Of a stretch of 64,000 nt of DNA, positions 44,314-54,000 are shown in pieces. Every line of letters starts with the position of its first letter. The first letter of the stretch is position 1. Both the position numbers and the translations under genes were made by a program. A model generated the notes under the pieces. The model saw nothing but the letters and a program-made list of their open reading frames with translations. It made no database searches and was not told the DNA's origin. Source of the DNA: Paludibacter sp. (lineage in GTDB: Bacteria > Bacteroidota > Bacteroidia > Bacteroidales > Paludibacteraceae); NCBI GenBank assembly GCA_028690665.1, contig JAQVAV010000005.1:186001-250000 (forward strand), given 5' to 3'.

Positions 44314-45999
44314 TTATTTTCCTGAAATAATAATTTTTTTACTATTGATGCTTCCATCACTATATTTTATTTTCACAATGTAGGCGCCAGCGGATAAAGT
44401 TGAAAGGTCATCAGAAAGAAGCTTTGTTCCTGCTATTGTATAGATGGATTCTGAAACTTTTGTTTTTTCTGATTGAGTTAAAAAATTGTTTGTAGATATG
44501 TCTTCAGTAAAATGAGCAACATAAGCCAAATCGATACTTCCGGAAACAGAAGGAGAATAGTTTACATCGGTAGAAACTTCTTCTCCGTTCAAAGTCCAGT
44601 TAACAAAAGTATAGCCTGCATTTGCCGTAGCTATTAAAATCAAACTTTCTCCCGGAGAATAATAACCGGACGTAGTGGAGCCAGCTGTACTACCTCCCGC
44701 GGCCGGATCTGCGGCAACAGAAACGAGCACAGGAGTATCGGTATTGTCTGAAAGAGCAAAATTATCGAAAGCATGAATTGAAGTTTGGGCTGATCCTCCG
44801 GACCAATCGCAATTGTAGACAAACACAATACTTTTAAGCAACTTTTTGTCTTTCAAGGAAGACAAATCAACAACTACATGTTCCCATACGCCATCCTGAC
44901 TTGCTTTTCCCTGATATATTTCTGATTCTTGATCGCCATTTATAGCAACCCTGTAATTATATAACTGATTCGTCCGATACACCATGAACTTCAGGTATTT
45001 ATTATTGTCTGTAATCAAAACAGGCGTTTTCAATGCCAGTTCACCAAAGTTACCCCACCAACCGGTTTTTTGGGTTGTTGCAGAAAAACAAGTAGAAGAT
45101 AAATTTAAACCGGTTTGACTTTGATTTACTCCAATATTGGGCTCGGAAGAAAATTCTGATGAATCATACCATTTTGTTCCTTTAACCAAAGAATCGTTAA
45201 CTGCATCTTCAAAAGTAGCTCTCAACTTAGTCCCATAAGTTGCGCCGTTTAGTTGTGTTATTTGTTCAAAGTTTAAAGCCTGATCAAAAATTTCGATATC
45301 ATCAAAATAGCTTCCTCGTTCACAAGCCTGACTGTTAAATCTTAAACTTGTTAGGACTGAATTTGGAACGGCGTAATTAGATACAGCAGACTGAAATACA
45401 CCATTGATATATAATTGTAAGTTTGTCCCTTGTTTCACAATTACATAATGTGCCCAATCATAGATATAATTTGCAGGCGTAAGAGAGGAATTCAAGTAAC
45501 TATTATTGGCATATTTTAAGCTAGGTTTGCTACTATTCCACCAAGCTACAGTACGAAACTCAAACGTAGCTCCGTCAAATAGAAATAGTTGAGGAAACCC
45601 ATTTAATGTGGGGTTTGAACTAGTCCCAGATTTAGTCCAGAAAGAGATAGTAAAATCACCTGTCCCTACCAATGATGAACTTGAAATAATCCTTAGACTC
45701 CGGTTACTTGTATTTTGAGTGGTGCTATTATTAGCATCAGTCCAAGTATTTGGCAAAAAAAGAACATTACCTCGTTCCTCATCTGTGACAATAGATGCAT
45801 CCGAAACGTAACTTGTAGCACTTGACAAGTCCGTAATAACAGCAGTAACATCTCCTACGGTTGGAGCAAGTTCATGAGAATTGGTTATCTCATCACAGGA
45901 ATACTTTAATGTCGGAGTCGGCAATACGCTCTGAGCACTTAATTGTACTGTAAAAACAGATACAAGCAACATGTAAAAAGTAAAAATTTGTTTTTTCAT
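44314..45999 (-). CDS. LamG plus putative carbohydrate-binding domain protein, T9SS cargo
   Basis: Signal peptide 1-22 (VQLSAQ); LamG/concanavalin-like domain about 40-240 (FTISFWTKSGTS, NLQLYINGVFQ, FDDIEIFDQAL); one copy of the domain shared with 34419 and 39318 about 250-405 (ATFEDAVNDSLVKGTKWYD, WWGNFGELALKTPV); an InlB-B-repeat-like module about 425-490 (AGYTFVNWTLNGEEV); a T9SS-type C-terminal domain to the end (LSAGAYIVKI). No catalytic domain is seen. The ATG at 45999 is preferred to one at 46011 because the signal peptide starts there. The propeller-deacetylase B gene follows after 12 bases. Confidence 0.75.
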   Translation of the reverse strand: MKKQIFTFYMLLVSVFTVQLSAQSVLPTPTLKYSCDEITNSHELAPTVGDVTAVITDLSSATSYVSDASIVTDEERGNVLFLPNTWTDANNSTTQNTSNRSLRIISSSSLVGTGDFTISFWTKSGTSSNPTLNGFPQLFLFDGATFEFRTVAWWNSSKPSLKYANNSYLNSSLTPANYIYDWAHYVIVKQGTNLQLYINGVFQSAVSNYAVPNSVLTSLRFNSQACERGSYFDDIEIFDQALNFEQITQLNGATYGTKLRATFEDAVNDSLVKGTKWYDSSEFSSEPNIGVNQSQTGLNLSSTCFSATTQKTGWWGNFGELALKTPVLITDNNKYLKFMVYRTNQLYNYRVAINGDQESEIYQGKASQDGVWEHVVVDLSSLKDKKLLKSIVFVYNCDWSGGSAQTSIHAFDNFALSDNTDTPVLVSVAADPAAGGSTAGSTTSGYYSPGESLILIATANAGYTFVNWTLNGEEVSTDVNYSPSVSGSIDLAYVAHFTEDISTNNFLTQSEKTKVSESIYTIAGTKLLSDDLSTLSAGAYIVKIKYSDGSINSKKIIISGK

Positions 46000-46049
46000 A
46001 ACAGTGAACATTTTAAAGTATTAGAAATCGATTGAATTATTAGAAAAGA

Positions 46050-48776
46050 TTATTCCTTGAGGAATTTGAATACATTATCATGGTTAACCCGGACAATATA
46101 GAAACCAGAATTGAGTGCCTGAATATCAACAAATCCGCTATTTTTTTCTTCCATAATTTTCTGGCCGGAAACCGAAAATATTTCGACATTGACCAACCCC
46201 TGATTTCCGGTTCTTTTTATATGAAGAATATCCCGGGCCGGATTAGGATATATCCCAATATTTTCATCAGAAAGAGTCGTTTTTGTTCCTGAAATATCTC
46301 CGCTTAAATCAATTACCATCCAACCGGCAGTTTCTTTCGATCCGGCATTGGGACTACCTCCTTTCGACAACTCCGGTTGCCGGAAAAGTACAGCATCAGC
46401 ATCAGTCAAATTTTTAAATCTTAAAGTGGAAACAACATCATCGGAAGTAGTTTGCATATTGGCAAAAAGCGCCGGATTCTCGAAGGTATCGCCAAAAGTG
46501 ATTTTTGCAGGAGAATAAATAGTCCCGACAACACTTTCTCCGGTCAATCCTACGGCTATTTTTTTACCATTAATAGTTCCACTTCCCGGAGTTAACGCAA
46601 TATAATTCACATTCTCCAGCGTAATAGTAGCACTCTCATTAGTTAAAGCTGATTCCTTTTGCAGTGCAATCTCGAAACCAGCACTCGTTACATTCCGTAA
46701 ACGAACAGCTGTCGCATAACCATTCCGGCTTGTTATCTGCGAAACAAATACGGCAGGTGTTACATCAAAAGGTTTTTCAAATGTAACCTGACGCCAGGTA
46801 CGTCCAACACTCTTAACAGCTCCTGCTTCTGCTTTAATTCCGTTCAAATCATAATCGCCCTGTGGCATGATCAGATATGAAATATCAATATCATCGGCAA
46901 AAGTTGACTGATCGAGATACTGCCATGTATCTAAATGAAACTGAAACGAAGTATTATCTATGCCTTTGACACGTGAACTCAGAGGTGAACTGACGGTATA
47001 AGATGGAGCACCGAAAACGACCACCGGCACTGAACTGTAGTCTGTTTTAAATTTAAAATAAGACCAGTCTGTAGTATTTAATGCTGTTTGTCCGTACTGA
47101 AAATCCGAATTTCCGGATGTAATTCCATATTTCACAGCATTAGATTCAACATTTTCCGAACCACTTTTTAAACTAAGCGTAATTTTATAATCAAAATTTC
47201 CAGATATACTTTTGTCTATTACTTCGGTATAAGTTTTTTGATCGGTAGACAATTCCGCAATTGTATCAAACTGATCCGCATTATTTTTTTTCTCTACAAT
47301 ATATTTTGAAACTAAACCTTCATTAGGGTCAGTCCATTCCAATTTAACAGTATCATTATCTAAAGTATAATCCAAAGTTGGGGTTAAAAAATTCCATGTC
47401 GGAATAACTTCAGTGTCCGGATTAAATGCAATAGCCGATTTATTATCGCGATAATACTCTCCGGCCGGTGTAACTTCTCCATTCCATATCATTGCCCGGA
47501 CAACTGTTTTCGTATCATTATTGCTATTGATTCTCACTTCGTTTACCCAGTCGTAAATTGAATAACGTTCTATGAAACTGCAAGTATCCAGGACATTCAA
47601 AATTTTCTTCAGGTCCGAAAGTTGTTTTGCCTCCTGCCCTTCAACATCGTCCGGCCAGTATTCGTTAGTCCAGTTTGCTCCATTATTCCACTCCGTAATC
47701 CATATTGGTCTTTTTCCACACTTATTGTATTCACCTTTTAGCTTTGAATACCAACTTTCAGGCGATAAACCACCCCAATAAGCATGCACAACGACATAAT
47801 CCACCCGGTAATTCAAGCTGTCACATTTATCTAAGAAATCATATAGCCAACCATTTCCATTGCCCGGATTGGAGGGTACCGGAGAGCCCAGTCGCAGCCC
47901 CGACTTCATCAACTCCGGCCATTGTGCAATGGCTTCTTCCACGGTAACATCCGATTGGTCTGACCTGTCCGGTTCATTATATCCCAACAAATGAGACACA
48001 TTAGTCTTATTGTAAATCTCATCAAAGCCCGGCCAGCCTGTCGACTGTTTTATAGGAACGTATTGATAATTATACGTAGAATTTTTATCGGCACTCCAGG
48101 AATAGTACCATGTGCAGTTAAGTGTATCAACAAGTCCGGGATCGCCACCGCACCATCCTTTCTTGGTATTCCAGTCCCATTTGAATACTCTGATAAAAGA
48201 AATCGTCTGATCTAAAACATCAGGCAGATACTGAACTTCCAGATCTTCTTTATCGGCAATAAAAACGCGGCTGTATCCGGTTCCATCAGAATTGTTAGCA
48301 AACGTAGCCATGTAGCCTCTTTTCAGACGGAAAGAGCGGATGGCATTATCAAATTCACCTAAATCTTTATAAAATTCAAATAGAGAATACTTATGAGAAT
48401 CTCCGCGTAACCCTCTGTTTGTAAAAACTTCCAGAGGTTGAAAATCATCGCTCTGAGGTATAACCACGGTACCATGAGCATAGACCCGAACCTGACCATT
48501 TTCTCCCGGCTTAAGCGTATCTCCGGCAATAAGGATATTTTTAGAGTAATTGTTGACAACGACCAAAGGTTTTATATTGTCGAAAAAAAGCCACGAGTCT
48601 TCTGCGGCCAGAGTAATATAGCTTCTTAACAAGACATCATCCGTACCGGTAATATGAAGGTCTGTGGCAGCAGGAACAGTTACATTCTGATCGACATATT
48701 TTTCTGTAAAAATTTCTTCTGCATGAATAAATAACGCACACTGAATAAAAAAAAGAAGGAGTAATTTTGTTTTCAT
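46050..48776 (-). CDS. GH128-like endo-glucanase with FnIII and lectin-like domains, T9SS cargo
   Basis: A 908-residue surface enzyme. Signal peptide 1-19; an N-terminal beta-rich region; a TIM-barrel hydrolase about 190-450 of the GH128 type, with acid/base Glu268 in LLGYNEPD and nucleophile Glu362 in IWITEWN; an FnIII-like domain (YTLDNDTVKLEWTDPNEG); a repeated H-type-lectin-like region (TDWSYFKFKTDYSSVPVVVF) about 575-800; and a T9SS sorting domain (IGIYPNPARDIL). GH128 members act on beta-1,3-glucan. That substrate sits oddly with the galactan-type GH30/GH2 in the same locus. It is the first gene of the downstream PUL block, after a terminator. Confidence 0.8.
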   Translation of the reverse strand: MKTKLLLLFFIQCALFIHAEEIFTEKYVDQNVTVPAATDLHITGTDDVLLRSYITLAAEDSWLFFDNIKPLVVVNNYSKNILIAGDTLKPGENGQVRVYAHGTVVIPQSDDFQPLEVFTNRGLRGDSHKYSLFEFYKDLGEFDNAIRSFRLKRGYMATFANNSDGTGYSRVFIADKEDLEVQYLPDVLDQTISFIRVFKWDWNTKKGWCGGDPGLVDTLNCTWYYSWSADKNSTYNYQYVPIKQSTGWPGFDEIYNKTNVSHLLGYNEPDRSDQSDVTVEEAIAQWPELMKSGLRLGSPVPSNPGNGNGWLYDFLDKCDSLNYRVDYVVVHAYWGGLSPESWYSKLKGEYNKCGKRPIWITEWNNGANWTNEYWPDDVEGQEAKQLSDLKKILNVLDTCSFIERYSIYDWVNEVRINSNNDTKTVVRAMIWNGEVTPAGEYYRDNKSAIAFNPDTEVIPTWNFLTPTLDYTLDNDTVKLEWTDPNEGLVSKYIVEKKNNADQFDTIAELSTDQKTYTEVIDKSISGNFDYKITLSLKSGSENVESNAVKYGITSGNSDFQYGQTALNTTDWSYFKFKTDYSSVPVVVFGAPSYTVSSPLSSRVKGIDNTSFQFHLDTWQYLDQSTFADDIDISYLIMPQGDYDLNGIKAEAGAVKSVGRTWRQVTFEKPFDVTPAVFVSQITSRNGYATAVRLRNVTSAGFEIALQKESALTNESATITLENVNYIALTPGSGTINGKKIAVGLTGESVVGTIYSPAKITFGDTFENPALFANMQTTSDDVVSTLRFKNLTDADAVLFRQPELSKGGSPNAGSKETAGWMVIDLSGDISGTKTTLSDENIGIYPNPARDILHIKRTGNQGLVNVEIFSVSGQKIMEEKNSGFVDIQALNSGFYIVRVNHDNVFKFLKE

Positions 48777-48983
48777 AATATTATTTTAAGGAAACTTATA
48801 TGAAACAAAATTATGTCCTTTACTTTTCTGTTATGTCACAAATTATATTCAAATAGTTTATGCTTTTTATTCATTTTCAGGTTTACTTCGGCAGAAATTA
48901 AGAAACATAATATATCTATGTTTCAGATAGTTATTAAACTTATGTATTTAGAAATTCAAAACGTATGAAGCCATATTCGTGAA

Positions 48984-49030
48984 TAAAAAACAGCAGATGT
49001 AAAAGGTACAAACCTTAACAACTGCTGCAT
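48984..49030 (-). terminator. Terminator after the O-acetylesterase gene
   Basis: CAGCAG at 48991-48996 pairs with CTGCTG at 49022-49027, with an inner AAGGT/ACCTT pairing, and is followed on the - strand by TTTTTTATT. The remaining 200 bases to the GH128-like ATG at 48776 must then hold the promoter of the downstream block; I find only a -7-like TAATTTTG (48806-48813 on the - strand) with no convincing -33 partner. Confidence 0.6.
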
Positions 49031-49072
49031 AAAAAACAAAAATTTATTTTTGCGGAAAAAAGTTCAGATCAT

Positions 49073-51001
49073 TTACCGGTCTGGAACTGAAACTTCAAAC
49101 GGAACCGCCGGCAAACCGGCAGAATTATACAAATTGACATCATCCGGATTGTCGGCCCAGGCATAACGAAGAGAAACCGGAGAAGATACAGAAGAACAGT
49201 TTACAATAACCTGATTCCCTTCAACACGGGCCTTCGCCCAATAATATTTTCCATCAGCGCCGGCAACTGCAAAACCATTTACATAGCCGTATTTATTACT
49301 GACTTTTAATCCATTGGCCGTATAGTCAAATGAAATCACCAGATTCTCACCATCTCGTTGTACAGATTTCAATACCGGACCGGAAAAAACGATATTTTTA
49401 AAACCATAATCGTTGTGCAAGGCAATAAGCGCTAATCTTTTTCCTACATCCTGCTTATTTTTCGGATGTATGTCATTGGCATCGCCAATATCAATGATTG
49501 TGGCCTGCCCCGTATGAGGCAGGGATAATGTTTTCGATTGCGCAAATCTCAAATTAGCCCAAGAGCTTTCGCCAGGCTGACTGACCGGTTGTTTATAATT
49601 TGCCAATTGCACCCAGTAAAAAGGAAATTCTTGTTTCCATTTCGAACGCCAGTCGGTTATCATCTCCGGGAACAACGAAGTATATTCATTGGCTCTTTCC
49701 GCATTGTTTTCTCCCTGATACCAGATTACTCCGCGAATTTGATAACCGATTAACGGATTAATCATTGCATTAAACAATAATGAAGGAAATGCATTGGGCC
49801 CGGATTCAAAGAAGTGATACATTTGATTCGAGAGTGCAATTTTGTAATTCCACTGGTCGGCTAAAGGAAAACGTGTATTCCCGACCTGAATGAAAAGTGA
49901 ATCTTTCAGACCATAAATACCTCCGGCTCCGCTATAATCGGAGACTTTAATCGTTATTCTGTTTTTCTCTTTAAGAATACCTGCCGGTATTTCGTAATTT
50001 CTCTTAACGTTATAACCCTCTGTTGCTCCTATTTTCGTCCCGTTTATCCAAGTAACATCGTTATCGTCAACAGGGCCAAGGCTCAATTTTGCAGGCTGCC
50101 CGACAGAAGCTTCGGGCAAAGTAAAATCATACGAAAACCAGACTATTCCGTCTAACGAAAACAGCTCTTCCGTATTCCACAAAGCGGGGACAAATGTTTT
50201 TTTCCAGTCAGCAATATTCTGATTCTCTGCATACCATTTTTCCGAAATTCCAGGATCTTCGTTTCCGGCAAAAGCAGCTTCAAATTTCTTTTTATTGAGT
50301 TCGTTCTGTTTTATCTGATTCTCAAAATCAGGAGATTCCATTTGATTGAGCAAACGAGTGTACTTCGGATACTTCCCGATACTTTCCATGCTCATCCATG
50401 TCTGAATATCCGTCCCACCCCACGAAGAATTGATTATTCCGACAGGTATCCGCAATTTTTTATAGAGTTCACGAGCAAAAAAGTATCCCACCGCAGAAAA
50501 ATCACCGGCATTTTCAGGACTACACACCTGCCAAGCTCCGTCCACATCACTCAAGCGCTTATTCGACATTGCCCTTTGTACTTTAAAGCTACGGATTTCG
50601 GGATAATTTGCATCCGTGATTTCCTGAACGGCATTATTGGCAAAAGAAAGGGTAAATTCCATATTGGATTGTCCGCTACAGATCCAAACTTCGCCTACCA
50701 AAACATCATTAACAACAACCTTATTTTTTCCTGACTCTACCGACAAGATATAAGGGCCTCCGGCAGATAACGGTTTGAGAACAACCTTCCATACACCATC
50801 CTTGTTTGCACGTGCTTTTAATTTTTGTCCGGCAAAAGAAACGGTGACGGTTTTTCCGGGATCACACTTTCCCCAGACAGGTACTTCTTTATCGCGCTGA
50901 AGGACTATATGATCGGAAAAAAATTTTGGCAGAGACAAACCGGCGAATATCTCACCGTAATTAAAAACTACACATAAAAGAAAAATTAATGCTTTCTTCA
51001 T
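49073..51001 (-). CDS. Sialate O-acetylesterase-type carbohydrate esterase
   Basis: SGNH-type esterase that removes O-acetyl groups from sugars; the SASA name does not prove sialic acid as substrate. Signal peptide 1-20; N-terminal Ig-like domain LSLPKFFSDHIVLQRDKEVPVWG; catalytic Ser112 in VWICSGQSNMEF; GVIWYQGENNA near residue 430 supplying the block with the oxyanion residues; and DANDIHPKNKQDVGKRLA near residue 510 with the Asp/His pair. An inserted galactose-binding-like domain (about 265-385) is usual in 640-residue members. It lies 24 bases after the HTCS regulator gene and has no T9SS tail. Confidence 0.9.
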   Translation of the reverse strand: MKKALIFLLCVVFNYGEIFAGLSLPKFFSDHIVLQRDKEVPVWGKCDPGKTVTVSFAGQKLKARANKDGVWKVVLKPLSAGGPYILSVESGKNKVVVNDVLVGEVWICSGQSNMEFTLSFANNAVQEITDANYPEIRSFKVQRAMSNKRLSDVDGAWQVCSPENAGDFSAVGYFFARELYKKLRIPVGIINSSWGGTDIQTWMSMESIGKYPKYTRLLNQMESPDFENQIKQNELNKKKFEAAFAGNEDPGISEKWYAENQNIADWKKTFVPALWNTEELFSLDGIVWFSYDFTLPEASVGQPAKLSLGPVDDNDVTWINGTKIGATEGYNVKRNYEIPAGILKEKNRITIKVSDYSGAGGIYGLKDSLFIQVGNTRFPLADQWNYKIALSNQMYHFFESGPNAFPSLLFNAMINPLIGYQIRGVIWYQGENNAERANEYTSLFPEMITDWRSKWKQEFPFYWVQLANYKQPVSQPGESSWANLRFAQSKTLSLPHTGQATIIDIGDANDIHPKNKQDVGKRLALIALHNDYGFKNIVFSGPVLKSVQRDGENLVISFDYTANGLKVSNKYGYVNGFAVAGADGKYYWAKARVEGNQVIVNCSSVSSPVSLRYAWADNPDDVNLYNSAGLPAVPFEVSVPDR

Positions 51002-51025
51002 TCTTATTTTAAATTTAAAAATTCA

Positions 51026-54000
51026 TTATTGTTCCATCAGATCCATCAGATCATCTTTTACATCTTCCCGTTTCTTCCTGATATATTCGGAAGGCGACAT
51101 GCCTATTTCTTTTTTAAATACTGTACTGAAATATCTCGAATCGACAAATCCGAGTTCGTAAGCGACTTCTGTTACACTCAACTTCCTTTCCACAAGCAAT
51201 TTACAAGCAATTTTGAATTTTATATTCCGGATGAATTCATTCGGAGAAAGGTTTGTGATAGACTTTATTTTGCGGTATAAAGTTGGTTGCGACATGTTCA
51301 TTGTCTGATAAAAATCAGTAGTATTAAAATCAGACGTTTTAATATTTTCTTCAACAACTTTTATCGCCTTTTCTAAAAAATCCTTATCCACACTGTTGTA
51401 GGTGAATTGGGATAATTTAATGTTGTCTTTACTCGGGAACAAGGCAGATATTTTTCGCCTGTTTCGGACTAAACTTTTAATATTCGCAATCAGGGAATCC
51501 GTTTCAAAAGGTTTTGTTATATAAACATCGGCACCGGCTTCGAAACCTGTTATTTTATCTTCTTTATTCTGCTTAGCAGTTAAAATAATTACCGGAATAT
51601 GGGAAAATCCGATTTCCTTCTTCATATATTTTGTAAGTTCAACACCATCCATGCCCGGCATTACATAGTCTGTTACCACAATATCCACATCATTCTCCTC
51701 CAAAATTTCAAGTGCTTCTTTTCCATCCAACGCTTTAAAAATTTCAAATTCGTATGACAGTCTTTTTTCTAAAATTTCAAGCAGGTCGTTGTTATCTTCA
51801 ACAATTAAAACCGTAATATCCCGATTTCCCGGAGCCGGCTCTTCCAGTTTGTCCGAGTCTCCTATCGATTTTTCTATTGTTATTTTATCTATTTCATTTT
51901 CAGATTCTATTTGTTCCTTTTCATACGCAGAAGCATCACACGGAATTTTCACCGTAAATTCAGTTCCCTTACCCGGTTCGCTCACCACATCGATAGTACC
52001 TTTGTGCAAAGTGACTAAATCTTTTGTCAGCGAAAGCCCGATTCCGGTACCTTTTGTCTTAAATTTTCGATAGTCTCCTTCATAAAACCGCTGGAACAAA
52101 TGATCCATTTTCTGCGGATCAATGCCCTGACCTGTATCCCGGACTTTAATGGTTACAAAACATGAATTATTTTCTGGCTTTTCTTTTATAATGCTGACAT
52201 TTATTTCTCCTCCCGTTTTATTGTATTTGAATGCATTTGACAATAAATTAAACATTATTTTATCCAGTTTATCCGAATCAAAATATGATATTATAACTTC
52301 CGGCTCTGCATTCAAATGAAATTGAAGTTGTTTTGTTTTCAAAAGAGGAAGAATGCTGATTTCACATATTTCATTAATGAATCCGACAATATTCCCCTGC
52401 GAAACTTTCAGTTTCAAATTTCCTGTTTCGGCTTTCCGGAATTCTAAAATTTGCTGGAGAAGTCTCATCAACCGATCCAAATTCATTCTCATAATATGCG
52501 TAAGAGAATTACTCTGAGGACACTGAACGGACAGATCATCAATAGAGCACGACAACACGGTTATCGGTGTAAACAATTCATGGGAAATATTGGTAAAAAA
52601 CTGGAGTTTAGCCTGATGAACCTCTTCCGATTTAATTCGTTCCACCTGCTCTATTTCCAATGTTCTTTTAAAATTCATCCGATTCACAATAAATCTGTAT
52701 AGCAGATATAAAATGCCTAAAATGAGCATGGTATACAATAGATAAGCCCATATTGTTTCCCAGGGAGCAGGTAATCTTATAATCTTTAGTGCAGCATATT
52801 CATTGTTATAATATCCATCTTCATTATAAGTTTTTACATAAAAGGTATAAGTTCCCTGCTTCAAATTGTTGTATACTGCATAGCGGTCTTTTGCTTTCAC
52901 ATAAATCCAGTCTTTATCTATACCTTCCAATTTATAAGCATAAGTTTTCGACATCGGATTATCATAAGAGAGCGATGCAAATTCTATTCTGACAGAATTA
53001 TCTTTATATGAAATTTCAACTTTTTTCGTATACGGGGGTACAAATTCATTACCCTTATCAGATTGACCGGCAAGAGGTTTATTCCCGATGCTTATATCAG
53101 TAATAACAGGAGGAGGCGAGTAAGTATTATCTTTGAAATTCAATGGAGAAAACCACAATAATCCGTTACTACCTCCAAAAAATAACTGTCCGTTTCGCCC
53201 CTTACAGGATGCGCCGGGATAAAAGGAATTAATTTTCAAATCGTACCCTGTTGTAAAGGTTTTTATTTGCCTTTCCACAGGTAAATCAACATTATAACAA
53301 ACAAGTCCTTTCCCAGTAGACAACCAAAGCGCTCCCTTGTCATCTTCTTCCATAGAATAAATCACATCATCCGGCATATAAGTCATATTTTGGATAACTT
53401 CAAACTTATCCTTCTCCGGATTATAGAGGCTCAAACCACCACCATAAGTGCCGACCCAAAACCGGCCTTTGCTATCCTGATGCATACAAATAACACTATT
53501 GTTATTTAATTTCCCATTCGCGATCTGATATTGTACAATATGTTGGGGTGTACCGTCATGATTTAAAGAGAGTTTAAACAGTCCTTCATCCTGACTGCCG
53601 ATCCACAATGTTTGATGTTTGTCATACCAAAGCGTATTTACCATATTTTTACCTATTGCCTGATCAATAAGTTCATTGGATTTACAAACGTAATTACCGT
53701 CTTCTTTTTTTACATAATTCAATCCTTCGGTAGTTCCAACCCATATAAAACCATTCAATCCTTCGGTAATTTTATTAATATTGGGTGACTTTAACTGAGT
53801 TTCATCAAGATGAATCAATTTATCCGGCTTATAATTTTTTAACTTCACAACATAAAGCCCGTAATACCTTGTGGCTAACCATAATTCATCTCTTGTAGTA
53901 TGTTTCACAAAGTCAATAATTGTATTTGTCTGAGTAGATAAACCTTTCAGAACGGGAAGTTTAAAATAACGGTAAACCTGTTTCGTAACAGGATCGAAAA

